Assembly (NCBI RefSeq): GCF_963924675.1
Contig: NC_089240.1
Coordinates: 116,193,680-116,257,679 of the forward strand
Direction of reading: 5' to 3'
Origin: Phocoena phocoena
Taxonomy: Eukaryota; Chordata; Mammalia; Artiodactyla; Phocoenidae
DNA: 64,000 nucleotides
Shown here: piece by piece, positions 49,056-60,784 of the stretch
Position numbering within the stretch: position 1 is the stretch's first letter
How the letters are laid out: each line of letters starts with the position of its first letter
Notes under the pieces: model-generated
The model's input: only the letters and a program-made list of their open reading frames with translations
The model's database searches: none
What the model was told of the DNA's origin: nothing
Program-made: the position numbers and the translations under genes

Positions 49056-49640
49056 ATATATATTTTTTTTCTTCTTCCAGTTTTATTGAAATATAATTGA
49101 CATACGGCACTATGTAAGTTTAAGGTGTACAGCATAATGATTTAACTAATATACATCATAAAATAATTACCACAATAAGTTTAGTGAACGTTCATCCTCT
49201 CATACAGATAAAAAATAAAAGAAATAGAAAAACATGTTTTCCTTGTGATGAGAACTTTTAGGATTTACTCTCTTAACAACTTTCATATATAACACACAGC
49301 AGTGTTAATTCTATTTATCATGTTGTATATTGCATCCCTAGTACTTATTTATCTTATAACTGCAAGTTTGTACGTTTTACCTTTTGACCCCTTTCATCCA
49401 ATTCCCTCTCCCCTCACTCCCCACCCCCAGCTCTGGTAACCACAAATCTGATCTCTTTTTCTATGAGTTTCTTTGTTTTTGAAGTATAATTGATCTACAA
49501 CACTGTGTTGGTTCCTGGCACACAACATAGTCATTCGATATTTCTATACATTTCAATTGTTTTTAATTTTTATTTTTTAAATTAAATGTATATTTAAAAT
49601 TTTTTGTAAGTTAAGAAAAGTAGGTCATATCTGGTACTCC
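49056..49640 (-). repeat. Old L1 3' UTR fragments, antisense (two)
   Basis: 49066-49465 is an antisense L1MA-like tail ('ttattgaaatataattgaca', 'aaggtgtacagcataatgat'). At 49475 a second tail starts over ('tgaagtataattgatctaca'), so two L1 ends are stacked. Confidence 0.75.
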
Positions 49641-49655
49641 TTAAAAAGCCTCCAA

Positions 49656-49859
49656 GGGCTTCCCTGGTGACGGAGTGGTTGAGAGTCCGCCTGCCGATGC
49701 GGGGGACACGGGTTCGTGCCCCAGTCCGGGAAGATCCCACATGCCGCGGAGCGGCTAGGCACGTGAGCCATGACCGCTGAGCCTGCACATCTGGAGCTTG
49801 TGCTCCGCAACGGGAGAGGCCACGGCAGTGAGAGGCCCGCATACCACACACACACACAA
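49656..49859 (+). mobile_element. CHR-2-like SINE, sense
   Basis: It has a head 'gggcttccctggtgacggag', a body to 'gaggcccgcataccaca', and a tail that has become a (CA)n run. The perfect 13-bp duplication AAAAAGCCTCCAA (49643-49655 and 49860-49872) lies in L2 sequence. Confidence 0.96.
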
Positions 49860-50375
49860 AAAAAGCCTCCAATGGCTTCCCATCCCACTCAGAGTAAAAT
49901 TCAACATTTTAACCATGATCTGACCCTTACTATCTCTCTGATCTCATCTTCTACCACTCTTTCCCTCACTGACTCTTTTCCAAGAACACATATCTCTTTG
50001 CTAAGTACAGTCCTGTCTCCTGGCCTATGCATCTGTTTTTCTAGTTGCCTGGATCACTCTTCTCTCAGATGTCCACATGACTCAAAGCTTCTCTTTATTT
50101 GGGTTTCTATTTTCCTTAATAGTGAAAACTTCCCATACTACCCTTTAAAAATATCCCTTCTATCAATTTTCCCTGTGCCTGTACCCTGGTTTTATTTTTC
50201 TTCTTAATATTCATCACCACCTGACATATAATATGTTTTGTTTGTTTATTGTCTGCCTCTCTCCACTCCAGCCCAGCACACACTAGAATGTAAGTTCAAT
50301 ATAAATAATAGTCTGCCTGGTTTTTTCTTATTGCAGTCCTCAGTGAGGACAGATGGAATAAATATTTGTTGAATC

Positions 50376-50849
50376 AAATTACAGGTAGGAAAAGCTGGTT
50401 TGGTGGAAAGACTAAATTAACTAAGTTCAAGGTGTGTTGACTTTGAGGACCTGTAGCATATTTAAGTGAAAATACCTTGTTCTCTGTTTAGCTTGGAGAA
50501 GTTGTAGTTTAGATTTTAGGGTGAAAAGATAAATAATTTTGCATGTGGTAGTTCCCATTTGTTCATAAAAGAAGAAGGTAATGTCATCAATTGAAAACAA
50601 CACATGAGTGAAAATGAAAATCTTGGAAATTGATGGTCTCTTATTTTGTGTACTTTGCTAAGTGAAGAGAAGTGACAGGAAGAGAGCCAACTTTAAAGTC
50701 TTTGAGAACAGCAATATATAAGGGGCAGACAGACCAAGAGGAGGCCATGAAAAAAGACCAAAAAGATATGAACAGAGATAAAGGAAAACAACAAGGAAAA
50801 TCTGGTGTCATGTAAACTAAGGGAAATAAAAAGAGTGTTTTTAAGCTTT
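50376..50849. other. Unannotated intergenic DNA
   Basis: No recognisable repeat or gene. Confidence 0.5.
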
Positions 50850-51288
50850 TCTTTTTCTTACTGAAGTAGAGTTGATGTACAATATTACATAAGTTACAGA
50901 TGTACAATATAGTGATTCACAATTTTTAAAGGCTATACTCCATTTATAGTTATTATAGAATATTGGCTATATTCTTTGTGTTGTACAATATATCCTTGTA
51001 GCTTATTTTATACATAATAAAATGTATTATTTTTCTTACTCCCCTACCCCTATATTGCCCCTCCGTCTTCTCCCTCCCCACTGATAAGCACTAGCTTGTT
51101 CTCTATATCTGTGAGTCTGTTTCTGTGTTGTTATACTCACTACTTTGTTGTATTTTTTAGATTCCATATATGTGATATCATACAGTCTTTGTCTTTCTCT
51201 GACTTATTTCACTCAGCATAATACCCTCCAAGTACACCCATGTTGCTGCATATGGGCACTTGGGTTATTTCCATATCTTGGCAATTGT

Positions 51289-51304
51289 AAATAATGCTGC
51301 TATG
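51289..51304. repeat. Target-site duplication, left copy
   Basis: AAATAATGCTGCTATG, identical to 56836-56851. It marks the L1 endonuclease integration of everything from 51305 to 56835. Confidence 0.93.
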
Positions 51305-51780
51305 CAACCTAAGTGTTCATCGACAGATGAATGGATAAATAAGATAAGATAGATATATACACACATATATATGTGTGTATATATATATATGTATATATAT
51401 ACAATGGAATATTACTCAGCCATAAAAAGAATGAAATAATGCTATTTGCAGCAATATGGATGGATGTCGAGATTATTATATTAAGTGAAGTCAGACAAAG
51501 ATAAATATCATATGATATCACTTATATGTGGAACCTTAAAAAAATTATACAAGTGAATTTATTTACAAAACAGAATCAGCCTCACAGACATAGAGAACAG
51601 ACTTGTGTTTGCCGAGGAGGTGATAGGGGAGGGATGGATTGGGAGTTTGGGATTAGTAGATGCAAACTATTATATACAGAATGGATAAACAACAAGGACC
51701 TACTGTGTAGCACAGGGAACAATATTCAATATCCTGTAATAAACTGTAATGGAAAAGAAAAAAAATGTGTTTAATTTAAA
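51305..51780 (+). mobile_element. L1 3' fragment, sense, at the 5' end of the insert
   Basis: It starts within the end of ORF2 ('gcaacctaagtgttcatcga'), includes an inserted (TA)(CA) microsatellite near 51352-51400, and runs through the older-type 3' UTR ('gtagcacagggaacaatatt') to 'aaaagaaaaaaaa'. Its 3' UTR is a different class from that of the L1 immediately downstream. Confidence 0.88.
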
Positions 51781-51849
51781 TAAATAGAAGAAGAACTACA
51801 ATCCTGCAGCCTGTGGAATGAAAACCACATTCACAGAAAGATAGACAAA

Positions 51850-52778
51850 ATGAAAAGACAGAGAACTATGTACCAGATGAAGGAGCAAGATAGAACCCCA
51901 GAAAAACAACTAAATGAAGTGGAGATAGGCAACCTTCCAGAAAAAGAATTCAGAATAATGATAGTGAAGATGATCCAGGATCTTGGATAAAGAATGGAGG
52001 CAAAGATCAAGAAGATGCAAGAAATGTTTAACAAAGACCTAGAAGAATTAAAGAACAAACACCTAGAAGAATTAAAGAACAAACAAACAGAGATGAACAA
52101 AACAATAACTGAAATGAAAACTACACTAGAAGGAATCAATAGCAGAATAACTGAGGCAGAAGAATGGATAAGTGACCTGGAAGACAGAATGGTGGAATTC
52201 ACTGCTGCAGAACAGAATAAAGAAAAAAGAATGAAAAGAAATGAAGACAGCCTAAGAGACCTCTAGGACAACATTAAACACAGCAACATTCGCATTATAG
52301 GGGTCCCAAAAGGAGAACAGAGAGAGAAAGGACCTGAGAAAATATTTGAAGAGATTACAGTCGAAAACTTCCCTAACATGGGAAAGGAAATAGCCACCCA
52401 ACTCCAGGAAGAGTAGAGAGTCCAGGGCAGGATAAATCCAAGGAGAAACATGCCAAGACACATAGTAATCAAATTGACAAAAATTGAAGACAAAGAAAAA
52501 TTATTAAAAGCAACAAGGGAAAAACGACAAATAACGTAAAAGGGAACTCCCATAAGGTTAACAGCTGATTTCTCAGCAGAAACTCTACAAGCCAGAAGGG
52601 AGTGGCACGATATATTTAAAGCAATGAAAGGGAAGAAGCTACAGCCAAGACACTCTACCTGGCAAGGATTTCATTCAGATTTGACAGAGAAATCAAAAGC
52701 TTTACAGACATGCAAAAGCTAAGAGAATCCAGCACCACCAAACCAGCTCTACAACAACTGCTAAAGGAACTTCTCTAA
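51850..52778 (+). pseudogene. L1 ORF1, broken, with a coiled-coil duplication
   Basis: It starts at ATG 51850. Stops in frame: TAA at 51988-51990 (AAA expected) and TAG at 52264-52266 (TGG expected), with more downstream. The open piece 51994-52266 is a long coiled coil that includes an exact 24-bp tandem duplication at 52037-52084, adding eight residues (E-E-L-K-N-K-H-L). An eight-residue insert shifts the heptad register by one. The C-terminal part is still recognisable up to a stop at 52776-52778. Confidence 0.88.
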
Positions 52779-52836
52779 GTGGGAAACACAAGAGAAGAAA
52801 AGGACCTACAAAAACAAATCCATAAAAATTGAGAAA

Positions 52837-55800
52837 ATGGTAATAGGAACATACATATCGATAATTACCTTAAATGTGAATGGATTAAATGCTCCAAACA
52901 AAAGACATAGGCTTGCTGAATGGATACAAAAACAAGACCCGTATATATGCTGTCTACAAGAGATGCACTTCAGACCTAGGGACACATACAGACTGTAAAT
53001 GAGGGGATGGAAAAAGATATTCCATGCAAATGGAAATCAAAAGAAAGCTGGAGTAGCAATACTCATACCAGATAAAATAGATTTTAAAATAAAGAATGTT
53101 AAAAGAGACAAGGAAGAACACTACATAATGATCAAAGGATAAATCCAAGAAGATGTAACAATTATAAATACATATGCACCCAACCTAGGAGCACCTCAAT
53201 GCATGAGGCAAATGCTAACAGCCATAAAAGGGGAAATCGACAGTAACACAATCATAGCAGGGGACTTTAACACCCCACTTTCACCAATGGACATATCATC
53301 CAAAATGAAAATAAATAAGGAAACACAAGCTTTAAATGACAGAATAGACCAGATAGATTTAAATGATATTTATAGGACATTCCATCCCAAAACAGCAGAT
53401 TACATTTTCTTCTCAAGTGCACACGGAACATTCTCCAGGATAGATCACATCTTGTATCACAAATCAAGCCTCAGTAAATTTAAGAAAATTGAAATCATTT
53501 CAAGCATATTTTCTGACCACAATACTATGAGATTAGAAATCAATTACAGGGAAAAAAACGTAAAAAAACACAAAGGCATGGAGGCTAAACAGTACATTAC
53601 TAAATAACCAAGAGATCACTGAAGAAATCAAAGAGGAAATCAAAATACACCTAGAGACAAATGACAATGAAAACACGACGATCCAAAACGTATGGGATGT
53701 AGCAAAAGCAGTTCTAAGAGGGAAGTTTATAGCAATACAATCCTACCTCAAGAAACAAGAAAAATCTCAAATAAATAATCTAACCTTACACCTAGAGGAA
53801 CTAGAGAAAGATGAACAAACAAAACCCAAAGTAAGTGGAAGGAAAGAAATCATAAAGATCAGAGCATAAGTAAATGAAATAGAAACAAAGAAAACAATAG
53901 CAAAGATCAATAAAACTAAAACCTGGTTCTTTGAGAAGATAAACAGAACTTATAAACTTTTAGCCAAACTCATCAGAGAGGAAGAGGATTCAAATCAATA
54001 AAATTAGAAATGAAAAAGGAGAAGTTGCAACAGACATGACAGAAACACAAAGCATCATAAGAGACTACTACAAGCAACTCTATGCCAATGAAATGGACAA
54101 CCTGGAAGAAATGGATGAATTCTTAGAAAGGTATAACCTACCAAGACTGAACCAGGAAGAAATAGAAAGTATGAACAGACCAATCACAAGTAATGAAACT
54201 GAAAGTGTGATTAAAAGTCTTCCAACAAACAAAAGTCCAGGACCAGATGGCTTCACAGGTGAATTCTATCAAACATTTAGAGAAGAGCTAACACCCATCC
54301 TTCTCAAACTCTTCCAAAAAATTGCAGAGGAAGGAAAACTCCCAAACTCATTCTACAAGGCCACCATCACCCTGATACCAATACCAGACAGAGATACTAC
54401 AAAAAAAAATTACAGACCAGTATCACTCATGAATACAGATGCAAAAATCCTCAACAAAACACTAGCAAACAGAATCCAACAACACATTAAAAGGATCATA
54501 CCCCATGATCAAGTGGGATTTATCCCAGGGATGCAAGGATTCTTCAATATATGCAAATCAATCAATGTGATACACTGTATTAACAAACTGAAGAATAAAA
54601 ACTATATGATCATCTCAATAGATGCAGAAAAGCTTTTGACAAAATTCAACACCCATTTATGATAAAAACTCTCCAGAAAGTGAGGAGAGAACCTACCTCA
54701 ACATAAAGAGGCCATATATGACAAACCCACAGCAAACACCATTCTCAATGGTGAAAAACTGAAAGCATTTCCACTAAGATCAGGAACAAGACAAGGATGT
54801 CCACTCTCACCACTATTATTCAACATAGTTTTGGAAGTCCTAGCCAAGGCAATCAGAGAAGAAAAAGAAATAAAAGGGATACAAATTAGAAAACAAGAAG
54901 TAGAACTGTCACTGTTTGCAGAAAGGATGATACTATACATAGATAATCCTAAAGATGCCACCAGAAAACTACTAGAGCTAATCTATGAATTTGGTAAAGT
55001 TGCAGGATACAAAATTAATGCACAGAAATGTCTTGCATTCCTATACACTGACAACAAAAATCAGAAAGAGAAATTAAGGAAACAATCCCTTTCACCATTG
55101 CAACAAAAAGAATAAAATACCTAGGAATAAACCCACCTAAGGAGGTAAAAGACCTGTACTCAGAAAAGTATAAGACACTGATGAAAAACATCAAAGATGA
55201 CACAAACAGATGGAGAGATATACCGTGTTCTTGGATTGGAAGAATCAATATTGTGAAAATGAATATACTACCCAAAGCAATCTACAGATTCAGTGCAATC
55301 CCTATCAAATTACCAATGGCATTTTGCACAGAATTAGAACAAAAAATTGCACAATTTGTATAGAAACATAAAAGATCCCGAATAGCCAAAGCAATCTTGA
55401 GAAAGAAAAATGGAGCTGGAGGAATCAGACTCCCTGGCTTCAGACCATACTACAAAGCTACAGTCATCAAGACAGTATGGTACTGGCACAAAAACAGAAA
55501 TATAGATCAGTGGAACAGGATAGAAAGCCCAGAGATAAACCCACACTCCTACGGTCACCTAATCTATGACAAAGGAGGCAAGAATATACAATGGAGAAAA
55601 GACAGCCTCTTCAATAAGTGGTGCTGGGAAAACTGTATAGCTACATGTAAAAGAATGAAATTAGAACACTCCCTAACACCATACACAAAAATAAACTCAA
55701 AATGGATTAAAGACCTAAATGTAAGGCCAGACACTATCAAATTCTTAGAGGAAAACATAGGCAGAACACTCTATGACATAAATCACAGCAAGATCTTTTT

Positions 55801-56635
55801 CTATCCAGCTCCTAGAGTAATGGAAATAAAAAGAAAAATAAACAAGTGGGACCTAATGAAGCTTAAAAGCTTCTGCAGAGCAAAAATAAAGTGTAAACAA
55901 GATGAAAAGCCAACCCTCAGAATGGGAGAAAATATTTGCAAACCAATCAACAAAGGATTAATCTCCAAAATATATTAATAGCTCATGCAGGTCAATATTA
56001 AAAAAACAAACAACCCGATCCAAAAATGTGCAGAAGACCTAAATAGACATATCTCCAAAAAAGACATACAGTTGGCCAAGAGGTACATGAAAAGCTGCTC
56101 AACATTACTAAGTATTAGAGAAATGCAAATCAAAACTACAACGCGGTATCACCTCACACCAGTTAGAACGGGCATCCTCAGAAAATCTACAAACAACAAA
56201 TGCTGGAGAGGGTGTTTAGAAAAGGGAACCCTCTTGCACTGTTGGTGGGAATGTAAATTGATACAGCCACTATGGAGAACAGTATGGAGTTTCCTTAAAA
56301 AACTAAAAATAGAATTACAATATGACCCAGCAGTCCCACTCCTGGGCATATACCGAGAGAAAACCATAACTCAAAAAGAGTCATGTACCACAATGTTCAT
56401 TGCAGCACTATATACAATAGCCAGGTCATGGAAGCAACCTAAATGCCCATCGACAGATGAATGGATAAATAAGATGTGGTACATATATATAATGGAATAT
56501 TACTCAGGTATAAAAAGGAACAAAATTGGGTCATTTGTAGAGACGTGGATGGACCTGCAGTCTGTCGTACAGAGTGAAGTAAGTCAGAAAGAGAAAAACA
56601 AATATCGTATGTTAACGCATGTATGTGGAACCTAG
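52837..56635 (+). pseudogene. L1 ORF2, near full length, RT active site lost
   Basis: The endonuclease starts at 52837 with L-N-V-N-G-L-N and L-Q-E in place, then a stop at 52996-52998 and another near 53140. 53203-53607 keeps the G-D-F-N and S-D-H-N motifs. 54036-54662 is the pre-RT and RT fingers. In the RT core (54831-55115) the FADD box reads F-A-E-R, since codons 54921-54926 changed both aspartates. 55181-55978 and 55985-56635 are the C-terminal half, with one stop at 55979. It ends at a normal-position stop, 56633-56635. Confidence 0.9.
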
Positions 56636-56734
56636 AAAAATTGTACAGATGAACTGGTTTGCAAGGCAGAAATAGAGACACAGATGTAGAGAACAAACAT
56701 GGACACCAAGGGGGAAAAGCGGTGGGCGGTGGTA

Positions 56735-56835
56735 AAGAAAATAGTGCTTCAAACAAAATGGCATAAAACAAGAGAAACTGCTTGGAACAATTTGACAATA
56801 AATTAAGTCTCAAAAAATTTTTGAATAAATAAATA
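56735..56835 (+). other. Unusual 3' end of L1 copy C, candidate 3' transduction
   Basis: After the usual start of the 3' UTR the sequence changes to an unrelated-looking segment ending with AATAAA at 56797-56802 and an A/AATA-rich tail. It may be carried-over flanking DNA, or a 3' UTR type that I do not know. Confidence 0.5.
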
Positions 56836-57022
56836 AAATAATGCTGCTATGAACATTGGGTGCATGTATCTTTTTGAATTAGTGTTTTTGGTTTTTTCAG
56901 ATATATACCCAGGATTGGAATTGCTGGGTCATATGGTAGTTCTATTTTTAATTATTTGTGAAACCTCCATACTTTTTCCACAGTGGCTGCACTAATTTAC
57001 ATTCCCACAACAGTGTATAAGT

Positions 57023-57830
57023 GTAGAGAAATAATAATTTTTAAAAGAGATAGAGACCAAATGACCTAGCATTGGCCAGGCAAAATAAAGATAGTCTCCT
57101 TAAGTATGACATTATGAAGGCAAATGGAAAAAGGTTAAGTGGAGTGTCAGAGGCTTAATTTCAGGAAGGAATGAGAAATATAGAAATAAATATTGAAAAT
57201 AGGTTATTCTTTAAAAAAGATTTGCTAAGTAGGGAACCAGTAACTTGGGCACTGGGACTGGCTACAGCTCAAATTGAGTGACTTTTCTTTAGGATTAGAA
57301 GGCATTTAAACATATTTATATGCTGAGGGTGAGTGGATAATAGAGAGAAAGAAATTTTAAAAATCAAGTACTGAGAGATAACATATGAAGGAGCAATTCT
57401 GAGGAAGAAACAACAGATGGCACAAGAGGCAGACCTTCAGTAGAAGAGAGACACTCCTGCTCATACAGTAGGGATGAAGAATGGATGGGTACAGAGAAAA
57501 ATCTGTATGTGGACAATGGGGAAGATGAAGGATTTCATCCCAGTGGACTCAGTATTGATGATATATGAGTCTTTGAGTGTGAGGGAGTTGGGAATTGGGT
57601 AGAAAACTTGAGTAGAGAGGCAAAGAATTGGAATAGTTACTGTGAGAAATTGGAAAAAATTAATAATAGGTAAAGGGATTGATATGTGCTATGCAGGATT
57701 CAACTGCGGTGAAAAATCAGGGATCTGTAGAGGCACTCGTTTGCACAATTTTCTGAGATTTTCTTTACCAGCCCTCTGGTTCTAAAAATGAGGAAGGAAG
57801 ATGGTGTAGGGCAGGTACAACAGCATCGGG
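57023..57830. other. Unannotated intergenic DNA
   Basis: Purine-rich, with no recognised gene. It contains the first copy of a short direct repeat (57550-57602; second copy 58369-58430). Confidence 0.5.
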
Positions 57831-57831
57831 G

Positions 57832-58040
57832 AGTATTGTGTTGTGGTTAAGAGTGAAGGTTTTAGTCACAGACATGGCTTTGAGTCCTGGTTCTGCTACT
57901 TACTAAGCGTGTGGGCTTGGGCAACCTACTTATCCTCTCAAAAACTTAAGTTCCTCATCTTTAAAATGGAGGCAGTAAAAGTAACTACCTCATAGGGTTG
58001 GTAAAATTAGATAGAAGAATCAGTGTAAATTGCATGATAC
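57832..58040 (+). repeat. MIR SINE, nearly complete
   Basis: 'gtgttgtggttaagagtgaa', 'gctttgagtcctggttctgc', 'tacttactaagcgtgtgggc', 'aagttcctcatctttaaaat' and 'aactacctcatagggttggt' match the MIR sense order from near the tRNA-like head to the core. This is the best preserved MIR here. Confidence 0.92.
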
Positions 58041-60784
58041 TTAAAAGCTTTCTTTAAATAGTAACTAAACACAAAAGGAAACTAAAACAGGAGTGAGAGG
58101 GAGTTGAGAGGGCTGATGAAACAGGAATTCATGGTATTGACCATGGGTTCCAGGCAGCATTGGGAAGAAAGTGAGACTCCGAGGGGCTGCTAAACTGGAA
58201 GCAAATAAAGGAATCAAGGGAACAGAGCCTTTTAGTGAGTGTGAAGAGCAGTAGTAAACGGGGTGAGAATATATAACAGGTAACTCTAAGACTGGTATTA
58301 ACATTTGAGATGTAAGAGATGGAACATTTCTTGTTAATTACAAATCCAGGTCGTGGTCTTACACATTCAATATTGATGATATATAGGAGTCTTTGAGAGT
58401 GAGGGAGTTGGGAATTGGGAATTGGGTAGATATTAAGGGATGCTACCCCTTTTGTGAAAGGTCACCAGGGTCTGATCGTTCACCTTTGAGCCTTATTTTT
58501 CTGGAATGATGGTGATGATACTCTCATGAAGAAATTACCCAGCTCATGTTACCTAAACTCTCATTAGCCTTTTTGATAAATCATACCTTAAATCTATTAA
58601 TTTAGAATGATAAATAAAAGTTACAAGGAATCTGAAAAGTCCCTGTTAGCCAAATAAGCCCAGTCTCCTTCCAGAAGATCACAAGATCTAAAGGAAGATT
58701 TGTGTGGATATTTTCCCGGTTGGGAGAGGATGCAGGAAGGTCATAAGCTCTTCCTGACAAATGAGTGTTTGCTCCACTCCGAGTGCCCCAAACCAGGTGT
58801 TAAGTGGTCAAGGCACTATCTTCCTGGACATAGCTGGTGACACCGACAAGGGCACCCTCCAATTATCCTTTTTCTGGACTCTGACATGATTGTTCTACGA
58901 CTGGTACTTGCCATTACATCATCCTTCCCATTTTAATAGATTTGTAGAACCTCTTATCACTTTCAAGTTAATAACTTATTTTACACTGATTGCATTTAAG
59001 GTTGGCTGCTTCTTAGGAAGACAGACACTTTTTAGTCTTACTAGTAATATATCATCCTGCCGAATGGGTAACTTCGGGGGTTTCCAATAGCCAGCTGCTT
59101 CCACTCACAGACAAGTTTCAAGAAGAAAAGATTCCTTTTCAGATCTTTTCCTATTTTGCCCCTTTTACTCTTTCATGTCCACTTTGGTTCTACAACATCT
59201 TAGCTATTTTCAACCTCCGGGAGACTGTTCATAAACCAATCAAATAACTAGAGTGCATACTGCTTATGATGTGTAGTTTTCCATAAAAGCCATTGTTTGA
59301 AAATTTGTTTCAAATGTCAAAACATAAAACATCCAAGTTGTAAAATGTAAAATGAAGTTTAAATTTTCAGATGAATCTTTACTACACAACTTTCATTGGG
59401 AAAGCCTTTCTGCAGAGAATATATCAATTAACACCAAATCATCCAATTATTAGAGATAGCCTCAGACAATTTCTTCATTTCATACTTAATGAAACAAATC
59501 CACAAAAGTTAACCTCCTTTCTCAAGGTCATACAGCTAGATCAGTTGCAGTTCAGGACAAACAGGAGTGTTCCTATGGCTGTTAAAGTTATATGTGGGGG
59601 AACTTGTAACTCTCATCCTCTCCTTCAAATCAGTGCTATCTAACTTTATATGGAAAATCAGTCCTTGATCAACGTTATCTAGTGAACATCCATTTATTAG
59701 AAAAAAATCATGCCATTAGTCATCTTGAACATGGTAATTATTGGTACCCTCAAACTCACTTTTAAAGGAGTCTAAGAGAAAAGCAGGTGAAAGGGGTAGA
59801 TGCACTGACATATGTATCACATATGGTTTTGTTGATTTGGAAACGCAAGTGTACACATCTCATTATGTCCAAACCAGAAGTCAAGAGAATCTTCACAGGC
59901 TACGTGGACTTTTGCACAGATCCAATATTTAGGAATAAAGAGTAAAGTTAAACCACATTGCTCCAGGAGTATATGAAAGAAGCTTTGTTGACGTGGATTT
60001 TGATTGAATTAGTCATTCAGGCTGTGCCTGATAAATGCCACAATTGCTGAGTTCATCAAAATGTGTGAATCAAGACACCATTTAATTTTATCTAACTGAA
60101 GAGGAGAAAAGGTTGCCCTTTTAGTATGGTTATTTTCATCTTGTGTACTTTAGTTTACGTTATCGACTTTAGAAGAGACCAACTCTGCAGCCTTCTTGGG
60201 ACCAGCAGAGGGAGCTCAAAGACAAGTTGTGAAGCTGTAGCAACATGCAGGAAAATGGGGGCTTTGGGGAAGGGGGGTGGGAGGGTGCTCAATAATGTAT
60301 ATCACTTGAAAGAAAGCAGCAAAAATAATTGCCAGAAAAGTGCAGAGATGACATAAATGAAGCCAAGTTTGGGAATCTATTAAAAGGGTCATTTTTCAAC
60401 ACCCACATTTACCCCTCCCATTTCCTTCCATCTGCTAATTAAAATGAATTCAACAAGGTAATATTAACATCTTTTTCCAGACATACGGGAGGAGTAGCTA
60501 AGCAGTTTTGGAAACTTTCTACTTGCCTCTTTTTACCATTGCTCCAAAAAAATCTTAAAATATTTGCTCTGATAAAATCGAATTAATTAATTATATGAAG
60601 TTAGTTTTACCACAGTGATTCTTCATCCATCTTTTAATATTCATGTACCTTTATTGTAAGAAATTTTTCTTTTCCTGAGCATATATTTACTCATAAGCTA
60701 GATCTAAGTAGATTCTATGCCTATATATACACGGAGTGCAAACTTGAACCATTGTTTTGTAAACTTGATGACTCACATACATTC
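58040..60784. other. Unannotated intergenic DNA
   Basis: No exon, RNA gene or repeat that I can name. A G-rich run at 60255-60289 has a G-quadruplex-like pattern. The 90-residue frame at 59371-59643 has no family features. Confidence 0.5.

Larger units (their letters stand above)
48150..50375 (+). repeat. L2 LINE, sense, interrupted by L1 and SINE
   Basis: Left part 48150-48545: 'gtaaatgacaactccatctt', 'ttggttctaccttcaaaaca', 'catcatctctcacctggagt'. Right part from 49860: 'aaagcctccaatggcttccc', 'ctctgatctcatcttctacc', to 'gatggaataaatatttgttg'. The two parts continue each other in L2 coordinates, so about 1.3 kb of later insertions (48575-49860) split one old element. Confidence 0.75.
51787..56835 (+). 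mobile_element. L1 LINE (copy C), ORF1 to 3' end, 5' UTR mostly missing
   Basis: It holds the last 60 bp of 5' UTR, ORF1 (51850-52778), ORF2 (52837-56635) and a 3' UTR that departs from the usual L1 sequence near 56735. It ends in an A/AATA-rich tail next to the 16-bp duplication. Both ORFs have several stops. It is more diverged than copies A and B in ORF1 and carries ORF-killing changes in the RT active site. Confidence 0.93.
50850..57022 (-). repeat. Old antisense L1 3' copy split by a 5.5-kb insertion
   Basis: Left part 50850-51304: L1 3' UTR and the end of ORF2 in reverse complement, with an internal deletion near 51255. Right part 56852-57022 resumes the same ORF2 segment ('aacattgggtgcatgtatct', 'attgctgggtcatatggtag'). 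The split is marked by a perfect 16-bp duplication. Confidence 0.9.

Noticed and set aside
50850..51780. Head-to-head L1 pieces as a twin-priming inversion
   Set aside because: Both arms contain an L1 3' UTR, and the 16-bp duplication separates them. They come from different insertions.
51994..52266. Free-standing coiled-coil gene
   Set aside because: It is the middle of L1 ORF1, between two in-frame stops.
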